Shown: piece by piece, positions 1 to 6,484 of the stretch
Numbering within the stretch: the first letter of the stretch is position 1
How the letters are laid out: the number at the start of each line of letters is the position of its first letter
Source of the DNA: Deferribacteres bacterium
GTDB lineage: Bacteria > Thermosulfidibacterota > Thermosulfidibacteria > Thermosulfidibacterales > Thermosulfidibacteraceae
Reading direction: 5' to 3'
NCBI GenBank assembly: GCA_013153205.1
Contig: JAADEW010000066.1
Location: 1-24,677 of the forward strand
DNA length: 24,677 nt
Notes under the pieces: model-generated
Told to the model about the DNA's origin: nothing
Database searches by the model: none
Seen by the model: the letters and a program-made list of their open reading frames with translations, nothing else
Position numbers and translations under genes: made by a program

Positions 1-29
1 TGGGGGCGGCTTTTTACTTTTGTTGGGGC

Positions 30-58
30 TTGACGGAATCGGGAGTGCTTCCTATATT
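30..58 (+). promoter_or_regulatory. sigma-70-type promoter of the tmRNA gene
   Basis: TTGACG at 30-35 and TATATT at 53-58 are separated by exactly 17 bases, matching the -35/-10 consensus closely. Transcription would begin near 65, about 10 bases before the mature tmRNA 5' end at 76. The primary transcript would therefore carry a short leader that needs RNase P cleavage. No other promoter is visible before the downstream RNA ligase gene, so this one may serve both. Confidence 0.75.
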
Positions 59-75
59 TTTATCCTGCCTCGTGA

Positions 76-430
76 GGGGGCGAAATGGTCTCGACGGGGA
101 TGGACGGGAGGCAGGGTAGCACGCCGGGTGCCGCCGACCCGTTACCACAGGCGGGAAACGACAAGTGCCGACTCTGAACTTGCTCTGGCTGCTTAATTAG
201 CGGCCACGGGTTATGTGACCTCGCCTGCCGGGTTGCATAACCCGCCGGGTCAGGCAGGCTGCCCCGAGCCCTTTGCCCCGAAGGGTTCGGGAAAGAATTA
301 CGGGGCTGGCAGGAGCGATGAGCCTGCCCGTGGGCTCGGCTCCTGCGAGACGGGAAACACGGGCTGAGCGTGGAGAAGCCCTGCTAGCCTGCATCTCCGG
401 ACGCGGGTTCGATTCCCGCCGCCTCCACCA
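76..430 (+). ncRNA. ssrA: transfer-messenger RNA (tmRNA, one-piece)
   Basis: This RNA rescues ribosomes stalled on broken mRNAs and tags the unfinished peptide for degradation. The 5' strand GGGGGCG (76-82) pairs with CGCCTCC (420-426) as a seven-base acceptor stem, with G3 opposite U, the alanyl-tRNA synthetase identity element. It is followed by discriminator A and an encoded CCA (428-430). The T arm is GCGGG-TTCGATT-CCCGC just before the acceptor strand. The hallmark TCTCGACGGGGA follows the 5' end, and a tag frame ending in ALAA and a stop lies at 167-196. The stretch from about 200 to 370 is GC-rich with self-complementary runs, as expected for the pseudoknots. It is a one-piece tmRNA rather than a permuted two-piece form. 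The RNA ligase start codon follows 33 bases downstream. Confidence 0.96.
167..196 (+). other. tmRNA tag reading frame ADSELALAA
   Basis: Reading back from TAA at 194-196 gives the nine codons GCC GAC TCT GAA CTT GCT CTG GCT GCT, so the encoded tag is ADSELALAA, preceded in the cell by the alanine carried on tmRNA. GCC at 167 is chosen as resume codon because it starts an Ala codon at the usual distance from ALAA and follows AAGT. The ALAA end is the standard ClpXP/FtsH-type degron. One codon of uncertainty at the N-terminal end remains. Confidence 0.8.
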
Positions 431-463
431 ATTTTTGTTTTCGTCTGCTCGGAGAGGATTCCC

Positions 464-1570
464 GTGGAAAGAAAAGAGAGGATAGAGGACTTTTTTCGCT
501 CTTTAAAGAACAGTAAGTCCATCTCTCAGGAGGAGTTTGAAGGGCTCAGGTATTACAGGCTCAAGGACGATACCAGAGCATTCTTGAGAGGGACCGTTTA
601 CGCTGAAGGCGAGCTTATACTGGGATATCCGCGAATAGGAAGAATACTCTCCCTTTCCTCCGGTATAAAGGCTCATGTGAAGGAGCCCTTCTGGGTGGAG
701 GAGAAGGCGGACGGATACAATGTCAGGGTGGCAAAGGTAAAAGGTAAGATAGTGGCGTTTACCAGAGGTGGGTATGTCTGTCCCTTCACCACGGATAGAC
801 TCCCCGATTTGGGTGATTTTGAAGCCTTTTTCAACGATTACCCCCACATGGTTATTGCAGGGGAGGTAGTGGGGAAAAACACTCCCTATTCTGAGCTTTT
901 TCCCGCTTATGTGGACGAGGAGATTGCCTTTTTCGCCTTTGACCTTTTCTCCAAGGACGACTGGCGGTTTGTCTCTCCTCCGGAAAGATACCTCATTCTC
1001 TCTCCTTACAGCATAAGGCAGGTACAGCACTGGGGACCCTTTAAATATGGGGACTTGGAGCAAATCAAAGAGATTCTCCGCTCTTTAGACGAGCGTGTGT
1101 ATGAAGGTGTGGTGATAAAGGGCGCAGGCGGGAAAAGGGTGAAGTATGTTCTTCCCCACATAAACATAAGGGACATAGCCTTTTCTTCTCACCTTATAGC
1201 CGAGCTTCCCCCTGAGTTTTTCACGCAGAGGATAATAAGGCTTGTTCTTTCTTCAAGAGAACTGAGAATACCCCTTGATGATGAGGATTTTTCTGAACTC
1301 GGCAGGGCTTTCGTGGAGGGCTTTTCTGAAGCCGTTGAAGACTTCGTCCGGGAGAGGAAGGTAAGATGGGTCTTTAAGCTCAGGTTCAGAACCCGAGAGA
1401 GGATAGAGCTTTTCGTAAAACAGGTGAACAGGGTCAGCAAAACCGTGAAGGTGAAGCTTCTTTCGGTGGAGGCGGATGGGGAATACTGGAAGGCGGAGTT
1501 TGAGAAGGTGTTTATGAAGTCAACCGGTTACCTTGCCAGCATACTGGGTGGCTCCATCATCTATGATTGA
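464..1570 (+). CDS. ATP-dependent RNA ligase, archaeal Pab1020/Rnl3-like
   Basis: The enzyme would seal or circularise RNA ends through a lysyl-AMP intermediate. Nucleotidyltransferase motifs are visible in order: motif I KADGYNVRV with the adenylated lysine at K81, GEVVGKNTPY (133-142), motif III FFAFDLF (156-162), motif IV EGVVIK (214-219) and motif V around K227. The ~130-residue C-terminal part fits the dimerisation domain of the Pab1020 family, and 368 residues is close to the family's usual length. The start is GTG at 464 with GGAGAGG at 451-457. The gene follows the tmRNA directly with no visible promoter of its own. Its last 14 bases overlap tail-to-tail with the HARP gene, the family annotated as 'RNA ligase partner'. 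The biological substrate of this ligase family is not established; tRNA, rRNA or tmRNA fragments are possible. Confidence 0.9.
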   Translation: MERKERIEDFFRSLKNSKSISQEEFEGLRYYRLKDDTRAFLRGTVYAEGELILGYPRIGRILSLSSGIKAHVKEPFWVEEKADGYNVRVAKVKGKIVAFTRGGYVCPFTTDRLPDLGDFEAFFNDYPHMVIAGEVVGKNTPYSELFPAYVDEEIAFFAFDLFSKDDWRFVSPPERYLILSPYSIRQVQHWGPFKYGDLEQIKEILRSLDERVYEGVVIKGAGGKRVKYVLPHINIRDIAFSSHLIAELPPEFFTQRIIRLVLSSRELRIPLDDEDFSELGRAFVEGFSEAVEDFVRERKVRWVFKLRFRTRERIELFVKQVNRVSKTVKVKLLSVEADGEYWKAEFEKVFMKSTGYLASILGGSIIYD

Positions 1571-2159
1571 GCTTCCCCTTGGTGATTGAAAGAAGAGAAA
1601 AGAAGGCTTTAGGGTTTAAGAGCCTTATACCCAGCTTTTCAGCCCATCTCTGAACCCCTGCGTCCATGGTGATTATGGTGGCGTCAAGCTCCATAGCAAG
1701 AAGCACTATCTCAAGGTCCTCTTTAGAGTCTATTATTCCCTCTCTTAAGGCGTGCCTGTATTTTTCCCTCAATCTGGCAATGGTTTCCGCTTCCCTTCTG
1801 GATTCTGCGCTTTCCCTCACGGCCTTTTCTGCCACCCTCAAGCCCTTGTTTATGCGCTCCCTTATCTCGTCTATGAGCTCGTATAGAAAGGCGCCCGTTA
1901 CCTTGATGTCGTATTTTCGGGGCGGACGCAGTTTGATGAGAAGCTCTGTATCAGGCGGAAGCTCTTCACCTACAAAGTGCATGAGTTCGTTATAGACGGA
2001 AGGAGGCATGAAAAACTCCGCCATTTCCAGATTTCTTGCGTATTCAAGAAACTTCAGGAAGGCTTCCCTTGGAGAGTCTCCCAGAATGGAGTAAGTTTCC
2101 GGATTGGTGAAAATGCTCGTGTCAACTACGAATTTTTCTCTCTCTTTGAAGTTCTGCAT
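1557..2159 (-). CDS. HARP: RNA-free RNase P of the Aquifex type (PIN domain; 'RNA ligase partner' family)
   Basis: This 200-residue protein matches, from memory, the Aquifex aeolicus protein-only RNase P (aq_880), which removes 5' leaders from tRNA precursors. The PIN-domain acidic residues are all present: D13 in VVDTSIFTNP, D144 and D148 in IIDSKEDLE, and D166 in TIITMDAG. They sit at a constant offset of six from the aq_880 residues I recall (D7, D138, D142, D160). The central helical segment ERINKGLRVAEK and the REKYRHALREGI helix before the second acidic cluster are also family hallmarks. I chose ATG at 2159 because it fits the short N-terminus of the family. An in-frame TTG at 2195 would add 12 residues and overlap the upstream gene. 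The start lies 10 bases after the exported-protein stop, so it belongs to the minus-strand operon. If the genome lacks rnpA/rnpB, this is its RNase P. Confidence 0.92.
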   Translation of the reverse strand: MQNFKEREKFVVDTSIFTNPETYSILGDSPREAFLKFLEYARNLEMAEFFMPPSVYNELMHFVGEELPPDTELLIKLRPPRKYDIKVTGAFLYELIDEIRERINKGLRVAEKAVRESAESRREAETIARLREKYRHALREGIIDSKEDLEIVLLAMELDATIITMDAGVQRWAEKLGIRLLNPKAFFSLLSITKGKLNHR

Positions 2160-2169
2160 ATCTATCTTT

Positions 2170-2802
2170 TTAGTCCGGAACGGGATTTCCTGCAAGCCAT
2201 TGATACGCGTTTATGAAAAACCGCCTGTTGTCGTATTGGTCAACGGGGAAATAGGGAATTAAGGGACCCGTGGGAAGATATATCCCTCTTCCACTGCCGT
2301 ATTGAAAGGCGAAAGCCGCTACTTTTCCGTCTTCCATCTGGAACAGGGGGATTTTGCCCATGAGATTCTTTATGTCCGGAATGCGGTATATAAACAGCTT
2401 TATCCTGCTTACTCCTTTCAGAAGAGGATGGTTGCCCACGGCTTTGAGTATGACGGGCTCCCATCTGTTGAGACTTGCGTATTCTATGTCGTTTTCAAAA
2501 AAGACAGAGGCGCTGTCCCCTTCGTCGTCGGCTCCTGCATAGACAATAATGCCTCCTCCCTTTTCAACCCACGATTTTATCAGGTTCTGCAGGTCTGTGG
2601 TGAGGTAGGCAATTCCCACCCTCAGGTCTATGACCTGATACTTTCTGGGGGATGTTGTCAGAAACTGCCAGAGCTCTGCCACCTGTTCCCGATAAACGGT
2701 GAAAACCTTTACCTTGGGCAGTCTCTTCTCCCCTTGAGGGGTGAGGGATGTGAGGCACAGAAAAAGCAGGATTAAAGCGGTTTTGAAAGCTTTCCCTTTC
2801 AT
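2170..2802 (-). CDS. exported protein with a class I glutamine amidotransferase-like fold (hypothetical)
   Basis: I do not recognise a specific function. The 210-residue product begins with a Sec signal peptide: MKGK, a hydrophobic core to about residue 19, and likely cleavage near 22. There is no lipobox before Cys16. The mature part has segments typical of GATase1-like or DUF4350/ThuA-like domains: a GGGIIVYAGADDEG strand-turn, NHPLLKGV, and a C-terminal block YGSGRGIYLPTGP followed by DNRRFFINAYQWLAG. No Cys-His-Glu amidotransferase triad is evident, so it may bind rather than hydrolyse. It starts three bases after the purH stop and ends just before HARP, so it is co-transcribed with both. 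Only a weak ribosome-binding site is visible, suggesting translational coupling to purH. Confidence 0.7.
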   Translation of the reverse strand: MKGKAFKTALILLFLCLTSLTPQGEKRLPKVKVFTVYREQVAELWQFLTTSPRKYQVIDLRVGIAYLTTDLQNLIKSWVEKGGGIIVYAGADDEGDSASVFFENDIEYASLNRWEPVILKAVGNHPLLKGVSRIKLFIYRIPDIKNLMGKIPLFQMEDGKVAAFAFQYGSGRGIYLPTGPLIPYFPVDQYDNRRFFINAYQWLAGNPVPD

Positions 2803-2805
2803 CTT

Positions 2806-4290
2806 TTAATGCTTGAAGTGCCGCATTCTCGTGAAGACCATGGCCATACCGAGCCTGTCTGCCGTCTCTATCACCTCTTTGTCCCTTATGGAGCCGCCGG
2901 GTTGAATAACCGCTTTTATACCGGCTTTGTGGGCTTCTTCTATCCCGTCCGGGAAGGGGAAGAAGGCGTCCGATGCCATAACTGCACCTTCGAGTCCGTG
3001 TCCAAAGCTTTTCGCCTTCATCACGGCGATTTTCACGGAGTCCACCCTGCTTGTTTGGCCTGCTCCGACCCCTACGATTTTGTCTTTTAAGGCCAAAACT
3101 ATGGCGTTGGACTTCACATGTTTTACCACCTTGAACCCGAAGAGAAGGGCTTCCCATTCATCCGGGGTGGGCTCCCTTTTGGTCACCACATCAAGATTTT
3201 CATAGAGCTTATCGTCTGCTGTCTGAAGCAGAAAGCCGCCGGTCACCTGCTTCATGTTTATGTCCTCAAGGTGTCCCCAATCCGGCATCTCTATAGCCCT
3301 CAGGTTCTCCTTGGCGGAAAGTATTTCAAGGGCTTTCCTGCTGTAGGCAGGGGCTATTATCACCTCAAAGAAGTGCTTGACGAGGCTTTCTGCCGTCTCC
3401 GGGTCAACGATTCTGTTGAAGGCTACTATCCCTCCGTAAGCGGATACGGGGTCGCAGGAGAAAGCTTTCTCAAAGGCTTCCGTTATGTTTTTGCCCTGTG
3501 CCGCTCCGCACGGATTGGTGTGTTTTATAATGGCACATGCCGGGTCTTCAAACTCAAGAATGAGCTGATACGCCGCATCGGCATCATAAATGTTGTTGAA
3601 GGACAGGGGTTTCCCCTGATGCTGGACGATGTTTGAAAATCCTCTGGGTGTGTGGGAGTAAAGAAAGCCTTTCTGATGAGGGTTTTCTCCGTATCTTAAG
3701 GTTGCCTTTTTCTTAAGAGGAATGAGCATGTAGTCTCCAAATCTCTCTTTCTCAAGCCAGTTGTATATGTGGGCGTCGTAAGTGGAGGTGAGCATGAAAG
3801 CCTTTCTGGCTAAGTCTTTCCTTTCCTCAAGGGTAAGCTCTCCCTTTTCTTTCAGCCTTTCAAGCACCCACGAGTAGTCTTCCGCGTGGGTCACGATAAT
3901 CACATTTTCGTAATTTTTGGCGGCTGCTCTCACCATTGTGGGACCGCCGATGTCTATCATTTCAACGGACGGATTTTCGGTAAAGGGGTAGAGGTTCACC
4001 ACCACAATGTCTATGGGCTCAATCCCAAGCTCTTTAAGGGTCTTCATGTGCTCGGGGTTTTTCCTGTCTGCCAGAATACCGGCGTGTATCTTGGGGTGGA
4101 GGGTCTTGACCCTTCCGTTGAGAATCTCCGGAAACCCTGTGTATTCTGAGACATCAACAACCTTGATGCCCGCATCCCTTAACACCTTTGCCGTGTTCCC
4201 TGTGGAGAGTATCCTGTATCCCAGCTCGGAAAGTCCCCTGGCAAATTCGGTTATACCTTCTTTATAATAGACGCTTATCAAAGCCCACAT
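2806..4290 (-). CDS. purH: bifunctional AICAR transformylase/IMP cyclohydrolase
   Basis: PurH catalyses the last two steps of purine synthesis, formylating AICAR and closing the ring to IMP in the cytoplasm. The N-terminal cyclohydrolase domain shows the MGS-like fold with GRVKTLHPKIHAGIL (59-73). The C-terminal transformylase domain has LRYGENPHQ (198-206) and the catalytic pair K256-H257 in IIKHTNPCGAA. The protein ends with the usual RHFKH-type tail. The start is ATG at 4290, preceded by a strong GAGGAGG site. The open frame extends 52 codons further upstream, but that part overlaps the HDAC-like gene and has no family similarity. At 494 residues it is slightly shorter than E. coli PurH (529). 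It lies 11 bases after the HDAC-like gene. Confidence 0.96.
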   Translation of the reverse strand: MWALISVYYKEGITEFARGLSELGYRILSTGNTAKVLRDAGIKVVDVSEYTGFPEILNGRVKTLHPKIHAGILADRKNPEHMKTLKELGIEPIDIVVVNLYPFTENPSVEMIDIGGPTMVRAAAKNYENVIIVTHAEDYSWVLERLKEKGELTLEERKDLARKAFMLTSTYDAHIYNWLEKERFGDYMLIPLKKKATLRYGENPHQKGFLYSHTPRGFSNIVQHQGKPLSFNNIYDADAAYQLILEFEDPACAIIKHTNPCGAAQGKNITEAFEKAFSCDPVSAYGGIVAFNRIVDPETAESLVKHFFEVIIAPAYSRKALEILSAKENLRAIEMPDWGHLEDINMKQVTGGFLLQTADDKLYENLDVVTKREPTPDEWEALLFGFKVVKHVKSNAIVLALKDKIVGVGAGQTSRVDSVKIAVMKAKSFGHGLEGAVMASDAFFPFPDGIEEAHKAGIKAVIQPGGSIRDKEVIETADRLGMAMVFTRMRHFKH

Positions 4291-4301
4291 ACCTTTCCTC
4301 C

Positions 4302-5378
4302 TCAAAAGAATGGAAGGTTTTCTCTCAGAAAGCTGACTCTTTCCTTTATCTGCTTTTTTATCGTGTCCTTTCTTCCGCTCCAGTTTGGTATGTCTCTGAT
4401 GCCCGGTCCTTCGTATCCTTCCATAATGGCTATTCTCAAGAACCACGGGGGAAGGACATCCTCTATCTCTTTACCCGTGAGCTTTGCCCAGAAAAGGGTC
4501 CATATGCGAGCCACATTTATCATGTCATATCCCCCTCCTCCTGTGATAACCACCGAAGGCGGAAGGAGAGGCTTTATAAGCTCTGCAATCTTTTCGTATA
4601 TGCCCGTGGTGAGATAGAGGGCGGTTAGGGGGTCGTCCTTGTGGCCGTCAACCCCTGCCTGTATAAAAAGCATCTCCGGTTCGTAGGCTTTAATCACAGG
4701 AATTATGAGCTTTTCAAAAATGTAGAGTATGTCCTCGTCCTCGGAGTATCTTGGAAGGGGTATGTTGATGTTGTAGCCGTAGCCTTTTTCTTCTCCCAGC
4801 TCGCTGACTTTTCCCGTCTGGGGAAATGCGTCTTCCTGATGAAGGGATATAACCATGACATCGGAAGAGGAATAGAAGCTTTCCTGTATCACATCGCAGT
4901 GATGGGCGTCAAAGTCAAGGTAAACTATCCTTTTTTTCCCTGACTTTATTGCCTCTTTCAGGGCTATAACTATGTCGTTTATGTAGCAGAATCCTGATGC
5001 CTTATCCCTTTTTGCGTGGTGCATTCCGCCGCCCGGATTGAAGAACATTCCTCCGCTGACTGCCAGTTTTGTGGCTTTGAGGGTTCCTCCTGCCACAAGA
5101 CAGCAGAAGTCAAACAGACCGGGTATCACGGGATTATCCTGATTGCCGAGTCCCATGGAGGGCTCAACCCGTTCTTCCTCAAGGGCTTTTAAATACTCCG
5201 GGGTGTGGAAGATGAGCAGTTCCTCGCGGGTGGCTTTTTCCGGTTCAACCACATTGTAGGTTACTCCGAAGTCTTTCATCAGGTCAAAGGCAAGTTTGAT
5301 GCGGAATGTTCTTACGGGATGTTCTCTGCCGTAATCAAATTCCCAGTATTTTTTGGAGACCACTATCCCTTTTTCCAT
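4302..5378 (-). CDS. histone deacetylase-like amidohydrolase (Aquifex HDLP/AcuC type)
   Basis: The 358-residue product is a zinc-dependent deacetylase of the arginase/deacetylase fold, collinear with the Aquifex HDLP sequence as I remember it. Active-site features are intact: the paired histidines H120-H121 in GGGMHHA, zinc ligands D157 and H159 in DFDAHHCD, zinc ligand D244 in QAGVDGH, and the transition-state tyrosine Y284 in GGGGYD. It is expected to be cytoplasmic. Bacterial substrates may be acetyl-lysine proteins (as for AcuC acting on acetyl-CoA synthetase) or small acetylated amines; the sequence does not decide. It is first in the operon with purH, the exported protein and HARP. The start ATG at 5378 has no proper ribosome-binding site but has TATATG seven bases upstream, suggesting a leaderless message. 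Confidence 0.9.
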   Translation of the reverse strand: MEKGIVVSKKYWEFDYGREHPVRTFRIKLAFDLMKDFGVTYNVVEPEKATREELLIFHTPEYLKALEEERVEPSMGLGNQDNPVIPGLFDFCCLVAGGTLKATKLAVSGGMFFNPGGGMHHAKRDKASGFCYINDIVIALKEAIKSGKKRIVYLDFDAHHCDVIQESFYSSSDVMVISLHQEDAFPQTGKVSELGEEKGYGYNINIPLPRYSEDEDILYIFEKLIIPVIKAYEPEMLFIQAGVDGHKDDPLTALYLTTGIYEKIAELIKPLLPPSVVITGGGGYDMINVARIWTLFWAKLTGKEIEDVLPPWFLRIAIMEGYEGPGIRDIPNWSGRKDTIKKQIKERVSFLRENLPFF

Positions 5379-5385
5379 GTTTTCC

Positions 5386-5425
5386 CATATAACCGGTTGA
5401 CTATGAAAAATTCAAGGAGTATTAG
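5386..5425. promoter_or_regulatory. divergent promoter region between the HDAC-like gene and asd
   Basis: On the plus strand TTGACT (5397-5402) and TATTAG (5420-5425) are 17 bases apart and would drive asd, giving a leader of about 27 bases with an AAGGGGG ribosome-binding site. On the minus strand TTGAAT (complement of 5410-5415) and TATATG (complement of 5386-5391) are 18 bases apart and would start transcription at or within two bases of the HDAC-like ATG. The two promoters interleave, so their use may be mutually exclusive. The plus-strand promoter is the better supported. Confidence 0.55.
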
Positions 5426-5458
5426 GCAGAAAAATCCTATTTTATTAAGGGGGAAACC

Positions 5459-6475
5459 ATGGGGGAATATGTTGTAGCCGTAGCCGGCGCCACCGGCGCT
5501 GTTGGCAGGGAGATGTTAAGAATCCTTGAGGAGAGGGATTTCCCCGTCAAGGAGCTCAAGCTTTTTGCTTCTGAGCGTTCTGAAGGAATGGAGCTTGAGT
5601 TTAAAGGGGAAAGGATAAAGGTTCAGGTACTGAAGAAGGGCGTGTTTAAGGGATGTGACATAGCCCTTTTCTCCTGCGGTGGGTCAAGGTCTCTTGAGTT
5701 CGCCCCTGATGCGGCTAAAGACGGGTGTGTGGTTATAGACAACTCCAGCGCATGGAGAATGGACCCTGAAGTGCCTCTCGTGGTGCCGGAGGTAAATCCT
5801 CACGCCATTGCCCAGTATAAAAACAAGGGGATAATTGCCAATCCCAACTGCTCCACCATCCAGATGGTGGTGCCTTTGAAGCCTTTGCACGATTACGGTA
5901 AGATAAAGCACATATTTGTGGCTACATACCAATCCACGTCTGGTGCAGGAAAGAAAGCCATGGACGAACTGCTTGAGCAGACAAGGGCAATCCTCAACTT
6001 CCAGCCGGTTGAGTGTAAGGTCTTCCCTCACCAGATAGCCTTCAACTGCCTGCCGCACATTGATGTTTTCCTTGATAATGATTATACCAAAGAAGAGATG
6101 AAGATGGTGAACGAAACCCAGAAGATTATGGAGGACCCCGATATACGGGTGAGCCCCACCTGTGTGAGGGTTCCTGTCTTTATCAGCCACTCTGAAGCGG
6201 TTACCATAGAGACCGAGAAGAAGATAACGGCGGAGAAGGCAAGGGAGCTGCTTGATAACTTCCCCGGGGTCAAGGTGGTGGACGACCCGTCCCAGAACCT
6301 TTATCCCCTTGCAATAAATGCCGCTGGCAAGGACGAGTGCTTCGTTGGCAGAATAAGGGAGGATGTTGGTATTGAGAACGGCCTTTCCATGTGGATTGTG
6401 GCTGATAACCTGAGAAAGGGAGCTGCTCTTAACGCAGTTCAGATAGCGGAAATTCTTGCGGAAAAATATCTTTAG
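5459..6475 (+). CDS. asd: aspartate-semialdehyde dehydrogenase
   Basis: It reduces aspartyl phosphate to aspartate semialdehyde with NADPH, the branch point to lysine/diaminopimelate, threonine and methionine. The N-terminal dinucleotide motif is VAGATGAVGREML (8-20). The catalytic cysteine is C131 in ANPNCST, and the acid/base histidine is H244 in FISHSEAV. At 338 residues it matches the Gram-positive/Aquifex-like class of ASADH, which is shorter than the E. coli type. The start is ATG at 5459 with AAGGGGG upstream. The stop codon overlaps the ribosome-binding site of guaB, so the two are co-transcribed. The methionine branch links it loosely to metK and ahcY further along the window. Confidence 0.96.
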   Translation: MGEYVVAVAGATGAVGREMLRILEERDFPVKELKLFASERSEGMELEFKGERIKVQVLKKGVFKGCDIALFSCGGSRSLEFAPDAAKDGCVVIDNSSAWRMDPEVPLVVPEVNPHAIAQYKNKGIIANPNCSTIQMVVPLKPLHDYGKIKHIFVATYQSTSGAGKKAMDELLEQTRAILNFQPVECKVFPHQIAFNCLPHIDVFLDNDYTKEEMKMVNETQKIMEDPDIRVSPTCVRVPVFISHSEAVTIETEKKITAEKARELLDNFPGVKVVDDPSQNLYPLAINAAGKDECFVGRIREDVGIENGLSMWIVADNLRKGAALNAVQIAEILAEKYL

Positions 6476-6484
6476 GAGGAGTTT

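Noticed and set aside
1..20. GGGGGCGGCTTTTT at the window edge as a terminator of an upstream gene
   Set aside because: It could be the right arm and T run of an intrinsic terminator, but the left arm is outside the window, so it cannot be supported.
197..522. Open frames on both strands across the tmRNA gene (70, 65 and 74 codons)
   Set aside because: They coincide with the structured tmRNA and the start of the ligase gene, have no ribosome-binding sites, and encode low-information Arg/Pro/Gly-rich peptides.
503..1063. 186-codon frame antisense to the RNA ligase
   Set aside because: The sense strand has clear ligase motifs and normal codon usage; the antisense product has no recognisable domain and no ribosome-binding site.
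2160..2195. Longer HARP starting at TTG 2195
   Set aside because: It would add 12 residues not seen in the family and overlap the upstream gene; ATG 2159 aligns with Aquifex HARP at a constant offset.
4291..4446. 52-codon N-terminal extension of purH
   Set aside because: It overlaps the 3' end of the HDAC-like gene, has no PurH similarity, and the ATG at 4290 has a strong GAGGAGG site.
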